From: CAWHNT01 sp963830775
GTDB lineage: Bacteria; Pseudomonadota; Alphaproteobacteria; Geminicoccales; Geminicoccaceae
Length of the DNA stretch: 64,000 nucleotides
NCBI GenBank assembly: GCA_963830775.1
Contig: CAWHNT010000011.1
Span: 135,433-199,432, forward strand
Direction: 5' to 3'
Within the stretch, counting starts at the first letter, position 1. Each line of letters opens with the position of its first letter. Below the pieces are notes generated by a model. It saw nothing but the letters and a program-made list of their open reading frames with translations. It was not told the origin of the DNA and did no database searches. Below, piece after piece: positions 38,387 to 46,778 of this stretch. The position numbers and the translations under genes were made by a program.

Positions 38387-39817
38387 CTATTGGCACGCCG
38401 CGCGGAACGCCGCCTGGCCGTGTCTGATCTCGTCGACCAACTGCGCCACCGAGAAGCCGTCGAAGACGTTGGGCTCGTCCAGGATCGCCGGGCTGAGGCC
38501 GGCTTCGAGCAGGAGCTTGTTCATCACCAGGAACGAGGTGGTTCGGATATTGCCGTCCTCGAAGACATGGCTCTGGTCCAGGTCCTGGCAGCAGCGGGCG
38601 ATCGCCCGGAGCTTCTCGTCCTCGTTGCGCGCCGCGGCGATCTCCGTCCGATAGGCGGTCAGGATGGTGTCCACGCGAGCCCGGCACTGCTCCTTGCTGC
38701 GGGTGACGCACCACAGCTTGTCCGGCGCCCCCCGCTCGCCCACGTCGATCCTGAACCAGTCGTCGCGCTCGATCTTGGCCGTAAGCTCGGCACGGCCCTC
38801 GGGCGTGGTCGTGCCGACGCGCCTGGGCGGGTCTCCCTCAAGGGCCACGGGCTTGAAGGGATACCCTACCCCGACATTGCTGCCGTCGTCGGTCCGGAAG
38901 CCCTTCTTGAGGCGGCCGTCCCTGACCTCGCCTTCCAGATCGGGATCGCTCAGCGGCTTGCTGTAGACCTTGTCCACGCAGGTATCGTGCAGGACCTCGA
39001 ACAGGCGCGCGTCCAGCGGCTCACGGGTGCGCACGCTCTCCAGCATGCGGGTCATGCCGTTGAGCATGCCCGCCATGTAGCCCTGCTCGTTCTCGAACCC
39101 GTATTCCCCGCGTGCCTCCTGAAGATGGCCGTCCATGAGCATGCGCCAGGCGCTGGCGGGCGGCAGCGTGGCGAAGGCCATGAACCGCCCCAGCTCGGCG
39201 CCGCACCTGAGCTGCGCCTCCGCCTTGTCGACGATGCTGAGCGCCTTCGACTTCAGCATCCGGTCGCCGCTCGGATGGTCGTTGATCTCTTTCCGGATGG
39301 CGGCGAGCGTCGCCTTCGGCGACTTGCCGGCAGCACCCTTGGCGCCCTCCTCGGCGCAGCGGCGCTCGATCAGGTCCACCATGGTCGTGACCACCGCCTT
39401 CTGCACCTCCCGGCCGGTGGCACCCTGGATATCGCCGATGCCCGGCAGTGCCAGCAGGGCCTTCATCGGGTTGCGGAGATCGCTGACCGCCGTCCGCAGC
39501 CGATCCAGGTCGCCGCGGCGCAGCTCGGCGCTGATGTCGTGACGGGTATCCCGCGAGACCTTCGCGAACGCCGCCTCGCCCATGCCCGGGCCGAACTCGC
39601 GATCGATCGCCTGCTTCACGTAGGTGGCACCGGCGGCCCATTTGTCCTGGCGCGCCTTGGCCGCCGCATCGCCGGAGCCGCTGATCGAGAAGGCGGAGTG
39701 GGTGTAGAGCCGCGTCCCGGCAAGGTCGCCGCGAAGATGCTCGCCCGCACCCCAGCCCAGGGCACCCGGCTTGTGCTGCTGGTGGATCTGCGAGAACGTT
39801 CGACCGGTAGCCTCCAC
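38387..39817 (-). CDS. candidate type III effector with C-terminal Fic-like motif
   Basis: This 476-residue soluble protein has no signal peptide. The C-terminal part reads QDLDQSHVFEDGNIRTTSFL followed by VMNKLLLEAGLSPAIL, at about residues 410-445. It parallels the Fic core HPFx(D/E)GNGRxxR and its following helix. The catalytic His, Phe, acidic residue, Gly-Asn and first Arg are kept; the inner Gly is Ile and the second Arg is absent. Fic enzymes usually transfer AMP or other groups to target proteins. The gene begins (GTG, AGGGAGA upstream) 24 bases after a CesT-like chaperone gene, the normal layout for a secreted effector. The first ~370 residues are helical and unrecognised. Activity is not proven; the motif is degenerate. 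Confidence 0.6.
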   Translation of the reverse strand: MEATGRTFSQIHQQHKPGALGWGAGEHLRGDLAGTRLYTHSAFSISGSGDAAAKARQDKWAAGATYVKQAIDREFGPGMGEAAFAKVSRDTRHDISAELRRGDLDRLRTAVSDLRNPMKALLALPGIGDIQGATGREVQKAVVTTMVDLIERRCAEEGAKGAAGKSPKATLAAIRKEINDHPSGDRMLKSKALSIVDKAEAQLRCGAELGRFMAFATLPPASAWRMLMDGHLQEARGEYGFENEQGYMAGMLNGMTRMLESVRTREPLDARLFEVLHDTCVDKVYSKPLSDPDLEGEVRDGRLKKGFRTDDGSNVGVGYPFKPVALEGDPPRRVGTTTPEGRAELTAKIERDDWFRIDVGERGAPDKLWCVTRSKEQCRARVDTILTAYRTEIAAARNEDEKLRAIARCCQDLDQSHVFEDGNIRTTSFLVMNKLLLEAGLSPAILDEPNVFDGFSVAQLVDEIRHGQAAFRAACQ

Positions 39818-39841
39818 GGACGTCTCCCTGACTGGCCCGCC

Positions 39842-40324
39842 TCAGCAGCGGATCATCCCGCCCATCATCATCATCGGATCGAGGGTGCCGGTCGAAGCGG
39901 CCGGCGTGCCGGATGCAAAACCCCTGGCGACGATCTCGCGCCACGTGTCGAGGGTCTGACGGAAGTTGCGGATGGTGCACTGCAGCCGCGACAGGTCGAG
40001 CCCGGCCACGGGCAGGTCGAAGGCCTGGACGACGCCGCCATCCGGCCCGTCCAGCGCCAGCCGCACCCCGCCGGTCTCCCGCCACCTGGCATTGTACTGG
40101 AGGATGATCTCGTAGAGCTGCAGGCGGTCGCCCGGCAACGGCAGGCAGACGTCGGCCGAGAGCCACAGCCGCTGGTCCTCGGGCTCGTAGTCGACGAAGA
40201 GCACGGTCCCGTCGCGAGCGGTGAGCGTCCAGAGATCCTCCTGGTCGAATTCCTGCACCTCGGCCAGCTCCAGCGCCGGCCCGATCTCCATCATGAGCGC
40301 ATGGACGTGCGCCTTGTCCGACAT
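39842..40324 (-). CDS. CesT/Tir-type type III secretion chaperone
   Basis: The 160-residue product fits small dimeric effector chaperones. LWTLTARDGTVLFVDYEPED forms the first beta hairpin, and WLSADVCLPLPGDRLQLYEI leads to ILQYNARWRETGGVRLALDG, the conserved helix-strand unit. DLSRLQCTIRNFRQTLDTW is the C-terminal helix. The tail is unusual: DPMMMMGGMIRC. ATG at 40324 (MSDKAHVHALM) follows GGGAG. It sits directly ahead of the Fic-like gene and should keep that protein secretion-competent in the cytoplasm. Confidence 0.75.
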   Translation of the reverse strand: MSDKAHVHALMMEIGPALELAEVQEFDQEDLWTLTARDGTVLFVDYEPEDQRLWLSADVCLPLPGDRLQLYEIILQYNARWRETGGVRLALDGPDGGVVQAFDLPVAGLDLSRLQCTIRNFRQTLDTWREIVARGFASGTPAASTGTLDPMMMMGGMIRC

Positions 40325-40405
40325 CCGACAGCTCCCTGCCGTTCCCGCCCCCTGCCGACAAGCCTGCCGACGCGGTAAGGCAGGCCGCATCCTGGGGCCG
40401 GAACC

Positions 40406-40481
40406 TTACCGTGCGATTAACGAGGCTCAGGAAGGGCGGGGCACTCGCCGAATGCCGCTCATCATATCAACTATTGGTTGA
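40406..40481. promoter_or_regulatory. regulatory dyad and near-CtrA site upstream of the chaperone gene
   Basis: TCAAC-TATTG-GTTGA (40467-40481) is a perfect short dyad. TTAC-N7-TTAA (40406-40420) is one base off the CtrA pattern. Both lie in the 227-base gap between the leftward chaperone gene and the rightward gene at 40552, so either could be served. Function is inferred only. Confidence 0.3.
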
Positions 40482-40551
40482 AGAACGAGAACCGGCTATA
40501 CGCTTGCGCGAGCTGCCATGCGTGGTGCGGCGGCGAGGGTAGAGATGGCCG

Positions 40552-40983
40552 ATGCCGAACCGTGCTTGTTGCTGGTCGGGACTGGTGCTTGGCCTCGCGC
40601 TGCTGGCGGGGCCGCGGGCCTGGGCGGGGGATGCGTTGAGCCGGGACGAGGGCACGGCGCTGGCGCTCGCCTGCCGGCAGGACCGGCTGGCCGGCGACGG
40701 TGCCGAGGCGGCCTGCCGGGAGCGCGAGCTCCACGAGGCTGCCACCGTGGCCCGGCCGGCAGCGCTGGAGCTGCTCACCCTGGCCGAGCAGCTCCGGCTC
40801 GGTGCGGTCTGCGGCCCGGCCCAGGCGCTGGGGCCGGCCGAGCTCCGTGCCTGCCAGGAGAGCGGGATCAGGGCCCGGGCGTTCCTGGCCGAGCTGGAGC
40901 CGCCGTCCGACGGTCTGGAGGACGTGGCGCTCTCGGCCGAGCTTGGCGACATAGCACCCGCGGCCGCTCCGGAGGCGGAGTAG
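40552..40983 (+). CDS. small periplasmic hypothetical protein
   Basis: A signal peptide (LVLGLALLAGPRAWA, cleavage near AWA-GDA) precedes about 118 mature residues. The mature part is helical and acidic with four Cys spaced along it (ALACRQD, AACRERE, GAVCGPA, RACQESG), suggesting disulfides. It ends in an Ala/Glu-rich tail. I recognise no domain. GGGTAGAG lies before the ATG at 40552. It stands alone between the effector module and the dehydrogenase gene. Confidence 0.6.
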   Translation: MPNRACCWSGLVLGLALLAGPRAWAGDALSRDEGTALALACRQDRLAGDGAEAACRERELHEAATVARPAALELLTLAEQLRLGAVCGPAQALGPAELRACQESGIRARAFLAELEPPSDGLEDVALSAELGDIAPAAAPEAE

Positions 40984-41140
40984 CGACCGCGCAAGGCAGC
41001 GGCCTCTGCGACAGGCATGCAAACCCGATCGGAATCACTACCTTGCTCCCCGAAGGCGGCCGGCAGCCCGATCTCGCGGTGTCGGCCTCCAGCTATCGGA
41101 TCGAACAGAGCCCGGCATCGCCGGGGCAGGGGAGCCTGGG

Positions 41141-42238
41141 ATGGAGATCGCAACGGTCGGCATCATCGGTGCCGGCACGATGGGTGGCGGAATCGCCATC
41201 AACCTGGCGCAGCACGGCTTCACCGTGCGGCTCACCGACGCCCATGAAGGGGCGGTGGCCAAGGCCGTGGGCCAGGCGCGCAGCTTCTACGGCCGGGCGG
41301 TCGAGAAGGGGCGGATGCGGGCGGAGGATGCCGAGGCGGCGGTCGCCAGGATCGAGCCCGCCCGGACGCTGGGCGAGCTTGCCGATGCCGACCTCCTGAT
41401 CGAGGCCGTGTTCGAGGACTTGGCACTCAAGGCCGGGCTCCTGGAGGAGCTGAGCCCCAAGGTGAGGCCGGAGGCGCTGATCGCCACCAACACGAGCTGC
41501 CTGCGGGTCAGCGACCTTGCGGCCCACGTGACCGAACCCGGCCGCTTCCTGGGCCTGCACTATTTCAGCCCCGCCGCCGTCAACCCGATCGTCGAGGTGG
41601 TGAAGGGGCTGGCCACGGATGATGCGGTGATCGAGGCGGCACTCGCCTTCTGCCGTCGCAGCGGCAAGCAGCCCTTGCGCTGCAAGGACAGCTACGGCTT
41701 CGCCATCAACCGCTTCTTCTGCCCCTACACCAACGAGGCGGTCCGGGCGCTGGACGACGGCCTGGCCTCGACGGGTGCGATCGACGAAGTGGCCCGCGAG
41801 GTGCTGGGGGCGGCGGCCGGGCCGTTCGCGGTGATGAACCTGATCAAGCCGCGGATCAACCTGCACGCCATCCGCAACCTTGGCCCGCTCGGGCCCTTCT
41901 ACGCGCCGGCGCCCTCGATGATCGAGGTCGGGGATGCCGACCGGAGCTGGGTGATCGAGGAGGGAGAGGGCCTCTCCGCCGAGCGCAGGCAGGCCGTCGC
42001 CGACCACCTCCTGCGGGGCTGCTTCCTGCCGGTGCTGCAGGCGCTGGACGAGGAGGTGGCGGCACCCGCCGACATCGACCGGGGTGCGCGCGAGGCGCTC
42101 AAGTTCGGCACTGGCCCGTGCGCGCTCATGGACCGGCTGGGGCGGGCCGAGGTGGAGCGGATCGTGGCGCCGGCCATCGAGACATGGGGCCTCGGCACGC
42201 CGCGCTCGCTGGCGAGGGTCGGCACGCTCGGCGGCTAG
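41141..42238 (+). CDS. 3-hydroxyacyl-CoA dehydrogenase
   Basis: The NAD-binding motif GIIGAGTMGGGIAINLAQHG opens the protein. LIEAVFEDLALKAGLLEEL and ATNTSCLRVSDLA are typical. GLHYFSPAAVNPIVEVVKG carries the conserved catalytic His, and the helical C-terminal domain has DSYGFAINRFFCPYTNEAVR. The enzyme oxidises 3-hydroxyacyl-CoA or, in reverse, makes hydroxybutyryl-CoA. It has 365 residues, longer than the usual ~290, with an additional C-terminal domain. A phasin gene follows, so a link to polyhydroxyalkanoate or fatty-acid metabolism is plausible. Confidence 0.9.
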   Translation: MEIATVGIIGAGTMGGGIAINLAQHGFTVRLTDAHEGAVAKAVGQARSFYGRAVEKGRMRAEDAEAAVARIEPARTLGELADADLLIEAVFEDLALKAGLLEELSPKVRPEALIATNTSCLRVSDLAAHVTEPGRFLGLHYFSPAAVNPIVEVVKGLATDDAVIEAALAFCRRSGKQPLRCKDSYGFAINRFFCPYTNEAVRALDDGLASTGAIDEVAREVLGAAAGPFAVMNLIKPRINLHAIRNLGPLGPFYAPAPSMIEVGDADRSWVIEEGEGLSAERRQAVADHLLRGCFLPVLQALDEEVAAPADIDRGAREALKFGTGPCALMDRLGRAEVERIVAPAIETWGLGTPRSLARVGTLGG

Positions 42239-42280
42239 CCGGGCAGGACATGCCGGCCACGCCGAACTGTCGCGGCACGA

Positions 42281-42312
42281 TTTGCTGCAATGCACAACAG
42301 GAGGGGTTGCAA
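42281..42312. promoter_or_regulatory. candidate PhaR-type operator before phasin gene
   Basis: TTTGCTGCAATGCACAACA (42281-42299) and a second TTGCAAT (42306-42312) lie 59-90 bases before the phasin ATG. Phasin genes elsewhere are repressed by PhaR through GC/TGCA-rich sites of this kind. The match is by eye only. Confidence 0.3.
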
Positions 42313-42370
42313 TACCGCGGTGCGGCGCCTAACTTTTGTGCATCGCAATAAGCTCTCCGCGGGAGTACCC

Positions 42371-42754
42371 ATGAGCAAGACTGCCACGCTGGCGACGTCC
42401 GCGCCGGCGATGCCCAAGTTCCACCTCGATGCCCTGGTGGCGCTGCAGAAGGCGAATCTCGACACCGTCGTTGCCGCGCAGAAGATCATGTTCGATCTGG
42501 CGCAGACCGTGGCGAAGCGGCATGCCGAGCTCGTCAAGGACGCGTTCAGCAAGGCCGAGACGATGTTCAAGGGCTACGACACCAAGAAGCAGCCGCAGGC
42601 CTATGTCGAGGACGTGAAGGCCGCCGTCGAGAAGGCCATGGCCGACGTCAAGGAGACGGTGGACCTGGGCTTCAAGGCGCAGAGCGAGGTCGTCGACCTG
42701 TTCGTCAAGCGCGCCACGCAGAACCTCGAGGACGTCAAGGGCCTCGCCGCCTGA
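42371..42754 (+). CDS. phasin family protein
   Basis: This 127-residue helical protein coats polyhydroxyalkanoate granules. The phasin_2-like core reads FHLDALVALQKANLDTVVAA, then QKIMFDLAQTVAKRHAELVK, and ends VDLFVKRATQNLEDVKGLAA. It has no Cys and no signal peptide. ATG at 42371 begins MSKTATLATS, after GCGGGAGTACCC. A textbook terminator follows. Expression is probably high and linked to storage polymer. Confidence 0.9.
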   Translation: MSKTATLATSAPAMPKFHLDALVALQKANLDTVVAAQKIMFDLAQTVAKRHAELVKDAFSKAETMFKGYDTKKQPQAYVEDVKAAVEKAMADVKETVDLGFKAQSEVVDLFVKRATQNLEDVKGLAA

Positions 42755-42781
42755 CCTGACGGCCTTCTGGCTGACGTTCGC

Positions 42782-42817
42782 GACCCCGGCGCCTTCGGCT
42801 CCGGGGTCTTTGTTTTT
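42782..42817 (+). terminator. rho-independent terminator of the phasin gene
   Basis: GACCCCGG...CCGGGGTC forms the stem, with an inner GCC-TTC-GGC hairpin, and TTTGTTTTT follows at 42809-42817. It lies about 28 bases after the phasin stop. This is the strongest canonical terminator in the window. Confidence 0.85.
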
Positions 42818-42962
42818 CTGAGCCCGGCGTCAATGGCCCGGGCTTTGGCCGGCATGCAGTTCCTGGTTGCCTGCCCTGCATGATCGCGGCACCCTTGGCG
42901 TGACCCGGAACGTCGGCACCCCCAGGTGCCGCACGTGAGCCGGCAACAAGGGGAGGCCAATC

Positions 42963-44043
42963 ATGAATTCGAGTACGACTGGCGACTTTTGCCAGTGCTG
43001 CCATGTGTGTCCTGAGCGTGGGCGCTTCCGGCCCGGCGACTGCACAGCAGGCCGTCAACGACAAGCCGCTGACCGAGAACTGGTGGCCCAGCGAGTTTGG
43101 TCCCGACGACAAGGCGGGTGCCATCAACCGCATCAAGCCCGAGTACGTCCTGAAGGTCATGAGCCTGGTCAAGAAGGGCCAGACCGCGACGATCGGGAAG
43201 TATTATGACAAGGACATCCCGGCCTTCGGCGCCCGGATCTGGAACCTAGTCATTCCGGGGACGCCGTCCGGCGGCCCGTTCGGCAGCAACGGCCTCGTCT
43301 TCCACGACGATTATGTCGTCACCGAGCTCGGTCAGATCGGGACCCAGTTCGACGGTCCGGGTCATATCGGCGTGCACACCTCGAAGGGCGACATCTTCTA
43401 CAACAACCGGGAGCGCGAGGCGACCTACCAGCGCGGCGCCGGCAATCGGCCGATCGGCATGGGCGACCTCGGCGTCGAGCATGTGGCCGAGAAGGCCTAT
43501 GTCTGCCGCGGCGTGCTCCTGGACGCCACCAAGCTTCGCGGCGTGAACCCCTTGCCGATCCCGAATGCCACCAACAGCCCGGGCATCATCACCGCGGCTG
43601 ACGTCCAGGCCATGGTGAAGGCGCAAGGGATCGCCGAGATCGGGGAAGGCGACTGCGTCTTCCTCTACACGGGTCATGGCGACCTCTGGAAGAACAGCGC
43701 CTGGCCCTCCATGACCGCCGCGCAGCGGGCGGAGGCACGGGCCAAGTTCACGGCCGGCGAGCCCGGTTTCGGCCGCAGCGCCTGCGAGTACATGGCGGAG
43801 CGCAAGATCTCGCTGATGGGCGGCGACACCTCGGCCAACGACGCCCAGCCCGTGGGCGAGATCGAGGGCGAGGCCGTGCCCTGCCATCAGATCGCCCAGA
43901 CCCGTCACGGCATCTGGAACATCGAGAACCTGGACTTCGAGCCGCTGCTGAAGGACGGCGTCTCCGAGTTCGTGTTCTCCTGGTCGCCGCTCCGGATCGT
44001 CGGCGGCACCGGCTCGCCGGGCAATCCGGTCGCGATCTGGTAG
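42963..44043 (+). CDS. secreted cyclase-family (kynurenine-formamidase-like) hydrolase (frameshift in signal peptide)
   Basis: The body shows the cyclase family metal site: GQIGTQFDGPGHIGVH (Asp and His ligands), then EGDCVFLYTGHGDLW. The C-terminus reads LRIVGGTGSPGNPVAIW. Relatives hydrolyse cyclic amides or formamides such as isatin or formylkynurenine. Removing one A near 42973 joins the ATG at 42963, preceded by AAGGGGAGG, to a proper signal peptide: MNSVRLATFASAAMCVLSVG, cleaved near ATA-QQA. So the protein is periplasmic. The uncorrected frame would start at an internal ATG (43003). A paralogue lies at 46779-47837 on the other side of a regulator and transporter gene. Confidence 0.8.
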
Positions 44044-44132
44044 GAAGACAGGGGCGAGCATCGGCGCTCGTGCTCACAGGCGGCGGGGTCGACCCACGAT
44101 CCTTCCGCCTGGGGCTCCGATGTTCGCCCATG

Positions 44133-44167
44133 CCAGGGCGTGTTCAGTTGGACTGATCACGCCCTGG
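44133..44167. terminator. strong two-part hairpin between convergent genes
   Basis: CCAGGGCGTG (44133-44142) pairs with CACGCCCTGG (44158-44167). Inside, TCAGT-TGG-ACTGA forms a second stem after a single T/T mismatch. It lies just past the GntR stop on the minus strand and about 90 bases past the cyclase stop. A shared terminator is likely. Confidence 0.6.
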
Positions 44168-44184
44168 GATTTGCTCTCTCGTGC

Positions 44185-45015
44185 CTACCGGCCGTTGGCC
44201 TGCTTGAGGCTGCGCTTCCACGTTCTGCGTGAAAGCGCGCTAGTCCCTCGCCAGCACCCGCTCCTGCCGTGGATGCCGCCTCGCGCGTCATCGCGGGGGC
44301 CGGGACCGGGGCGCTCCTTGAGCCAGGCCGTCGTGTCTCCGGCCAGCGCGTGCTCCACGCAGCTCTGGATGTGGGTGACGAGCACGCCCTGGGCCGTCGC
44401 CGCATCCCGCGCCAGAGCGCATTGCAGGAGCCTCTGGTGCTCGCGCGCGGCAACCTCGCCGCGGAAGATCACCGCGATCATCTGATAGCGCAGATACTTG
44501 TCGTAGATCGCCCCGTGCATCTGCAGCAGGACCCTCGATCCGCAGGCCGAGATCAGGGCGTGGTGGAACTCCCAGTCGCACCGCTTCCAGGTCTGGGGAT
44601 CGGCCCGATCGCCGGCGATCATCCGTCCTTCCATCACCGAGAGCTTGTGGTGCGCGGCCACCACGCGGCCCTCCCAGTCCAGGTCGCCTGCGGCGAAGGA
44701 CTGCTCGATGGCGTGACATTCGAGGAGCTGGCGCATCGCCGCCACCTCCCGGAAGTCGTCGGGCGAGACGGGTGCCACCTCGAACCCGCGCTGACCCTCG
44801 GCGACGATCAGCCCTTCCGATCCTAGCCGGTTCAGCAGCTCCCGCATGGTGCTGACGCTGGTCCCGTAGGTCCGGCTCACCCGGTCCAGCCTCAGCTTCT
44901 CGGCCGGAGCCAGCCGCCCGAAGAGGATGTCGGCCCGCAGCCGGCGATAGGCGATCTCGCCCACGGTCTCGCCCGCCGGCACGTCGCCGTCCGATGGCTT
45001 TCTGGAGCTGCCCAT
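44185..45015 (-). CDS. GntR-family transcriptional regulator, FadR subfamily
   Basis: An N-terminal winged helix (about residues 12-80: ETVGEIAYRRLRADILFGRL, LRLDRVSRTYGTSVSTMREL, LGSEGLIVAEGQRGFEVAPV) is followed by an all-helical FCD effector domain. The FCD metal-site residues fit WEFHHALISACGSRV and the His near QGVLVTHIQSCVEHAL. Such regulators sense small acids. It is divergent from the TRAP binding-protein gene, so it likely controls that gene and perhaps the flanking cyclases. ATG at 45015 (MGSSRKP) gives 276 residues. The last ~35 residues are Arg-rich and atypical. Confidence 0.87.
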   Translation of the reverse strand: MGSSRKPSDGDVPAGETVGEIAYRRLRADILFGRLAPAEKLRLDRVSRTYGTSVSTMRELLNRLGSEGLIVAEGQRGFEVAPVSPDDFREVAAMRQLLECHAIEQSFAAGDLDWEGRVVAAHHKLSVMEGRMIAGDRADPQTWKRCDWEFHHALISACGSRVLLQMHGAIYDKYLRYQMIAVIFRGEVAAREHQRLLQCALARDAATAQGVLVTHIQSCVEHALAGDTTAWLKERPGPGPRDDARGGIHGRSGCWRGTSALSRRTWKRSLKQANGR

Positions 45016-45093
45016 AGGCAGGAGATGGCACGGGGCTGCAGCACCCGCAACAACCCCGCCGATACCGCAATGGCCGCTGTGGTGCAGAATCGT

Positions 45094-45116
45094 TTGACAA
45101 AGCAACTTTCATATGA
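45094..45116 (+). promoter_or_regulatory. candidate promoter/operator between GntR and TRAP genes
   Basis: TTGACA (45094-45099) and the palindrome TCATATGA (45109-45116) lie in an AT-rich island within the 153-base divergent gap. The palindrome is a plausible GntR-type operator. The -10 spacing is not clear. Confidence 0.35.
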
Positions 45117-45168
45117 TGTTTTCGAAAAATCAGGTCTGAAGATGAACAGTCCGGATAGGGGGAGAGCC

Positions 45169-46191
45169 ATGATCCGCCGCGCTTCGTTGATCGCCGCCTT
45201 GGCCCTGGTGGGCTCGCTCGGGGCGACGCTTCCGGGCTGGGCACAGGAGATCCAGGAGCGGACGATCCGCTGGGGGCACCTGAACAACACCGACCACCCG
45301 GTGAGCCTCGGGGTGAAGAGGTTCGCCGAGATCGTCGCCGCGAAGAGTGGCGGAAAGCTCAAGGTGCGCGAGTTTCCGGCCAACCAGCTCGGCAGCGAGA
45401 TGCAGCAGCAGTCGGCCCTTCGCGGCGGCACGCAGGAGATGCAGTCACCGGCGACCACCTCTCTTGCAGGGATCGTGAAGGAGTTCGGGCTGATCGATTT
45501 CCCGTTCATCGTCAGCACGCCGGAGCAGGCGGACGCGCTGCTGGACGGGCCGTTCGGGACAGCGCTCCTGGCCAAGCTTCCCGAGGTGGGGCTTGTCGGG
45601 CTGGGCTACTGGGACCTCGGCTTTCGGAATGTGACCAACAGCAAGCGCCCGATCACCAAAGGCGAGGATCTCGAAGGGCTCAAGATCCGGGTGATTCCCA
45701 ATCCGGTCTACCTCGAGACGTTCAAGACCTTCGGGGCGAATCCCCTGCCGCTGAGCTTCTCGGAGCTCTATAGCGCGCTCGAGATGCGGGCTGTGGATGG
45801 TCAGGAGAACCCGTTCTCGGTGATCCTATCCAACAAGTTCTATGAAGTTCAGAAGTACGTCAGCGCCACGCGGCACACCTACAGCGCCAACATCATCCTG
45901 GTGTCGAAGAAGTTCTGGGACAAGCTGTCTCCGGCGGAGCAGACGATCCTGCAGGACGCGGCCAACGAGGCGCGCGCCTACCAGCGCCAGGTCAGCCGCG
46001 AGCAGGCGCAGAAGGCGGTCGCCGGCCTCCAGGCAGCGGGCATGGAGGTGAACGAGCTGACGGCGGCCGAGCTGGACCGCATGCGCGAGAAGACGAAGCC
46101 GGTCGGCGAGCGCTTCGCCGCCGAGTACGATCCGGGCATGGTCCAGCTCTTCCACAGCGAGCTCGATCGCATCCACGCCGCGAAGAACTAG
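45169..46191 (+). CDS. TRAP transporter substrate-binding protein (DctP family)
   Basis: A signal peptide (MIRRASLIAALALVGSLGAT ending GWA-QEI) precedes a DctP domain. RWGHLNNTDHPVSLGVKRFA, FPANQLGSEMQQQSALRGGT, the binding Arg in LKIRVIPNPVYLETFKTFGA and MRAVDGQENPFSVILSNKFY are typical. It binds an organic acid in the periplasm. ATG at 45169 is chosen because GGGGGAGAG precedes it; a second ATG 27 bases upstream is less suitable. No DctQ or DctM membrane subunit is adjacent, so these must lie elsewhere. AroQ follows after 82 bases. Confidence 0.9.
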   Translation: MIRRASLIAALALVGSLGATLPGWAQEIQERTIRWGHLNNTDHPVSLGVKRFAEIVAAKSGGKLKVREFPANQLGSEMQQQSALRGGTQEMQSPATTSLAGIVKEFGLIDFPFIVSTPEQADALLDGPFGTALLAKLPEVGLVGLGYWDLGFRNVTNSKRPITKGEDLEGLKIRVIPNPVYLETFKTFGANPLPLSFSELYSALEMRAVDGQENPFSVILSNKFYEVQKYVSATRHTYSANIILVSKKFWDKLSPAEQTILQDAANEARAYQRQVSREQAQKAVAGLQAAGMEVNELTAAELDRMREKTKPVGERFAAEYDPGMVQLFHSELDRIHAAKN

Positions 46192-46273
46192 CGGTTCCTC
46201 ACTTCCGAGCGTCACAGGCGGGCACGGAGGAAGCGGTCGCACGGCCGAAGCTCCGGCCCGAAGGACGGATCCC

Positions 46274-46705
46274 ATGCGCAAGGCCATCTACATCCTCAAC
46301 GGGCCCAACCTGAACCGGCTCGGGAAGCGGGAGCCCGAGATCTACGGCCACACGACGCTGGCCGAGATCGAGACGATGTGCCGGGAGACGGTGGCCGACC
46401 GGCCGCTCGAGTTCCGGCAATCGAACAAGGAACATGAGCTGATCGAGTGGATCCACGAGGCGATCGACGAGGGTGCGGGCATCATCATCAATCCCGCAGC
46501 CTTCACCTTCACGTCCATGGCCATCATGGATGCCCTGAAGATGTTCCCGGGGCCGATCATCGAGCTTCACATCAGCAACATTCACCGGCGCGAGCCGATC
46601 TACCACAAGTCCTATGTCTCGCCGGTGGCGACGGCGGTGATCGCCGGGCTCGGGCCCAGAGGCTACGTCGCGGCGGTGCGGGCGATGCTCGAGCTCACGG
46701 CCTGA
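46274..46705 (+). CDS. aroQ: type II 3-dehydroquinate dehydratase
   Basis: AroQ interconverts 3-dehydroquinate and 3-dehydroshikimate. YILNGPNLNRLGKREPEIYG holds the catalytic Tyr loop, INPAAFTFTSMAIMDAL the Asn site and ELHISNIHRREPIYHKSY the His and Arg. The length of 143 residues is normal. AAGGACGG precedes the ATG at 46274. Its position behind a TRAP binding protein and between two cyclase-family genes suggests a catabolic copy for quinate-like compounds, not only the shikimate pathway (inference). Confidence 0.9.
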   Translation: MRKAIYILNGPNLNRLGKREPEIYGHTTLAEIETMCRETVADRPLEFRQSNKEHELIEWIHEAIDEGAGIIINPAAFTFTSMAIMDALKMFPGPIIELHISNIHRREPIYHKSYVSPVATAVIAGLGPRGYVAAVRAMLELTA

Positions 46706-46719
46706 TGCGGCAACCAGGC

Positions 46720-46751
46720 CGGCGGGGGCGGGCACCTCCTCCCCCGCCGGG
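46720..46751. terminator. GC-rich hairpin between convergent aroQ and cyclase genes
   Basis: CCGGCGGGGG (46720-46729) pairs exactly with CCCCCGCCGG (46742-46751) around a 12-base loop. It lies 14 bases after aroQ and 27 bases past the cyclase stop. A bidirectional terminator is likely. Confidence 0.6.
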
Positions 46752-46778
46752 GCGGGAGAGGAGGCCCAGCGACATGGC

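Noticed and set aside
38360..40378. 672-codon plus-strand open frame across the first effector module
   Set aside because: It is antisense to the Fic-like effector and chaperone genes, which have ribosome binding sites and recognisable motifs; this frame has neither.
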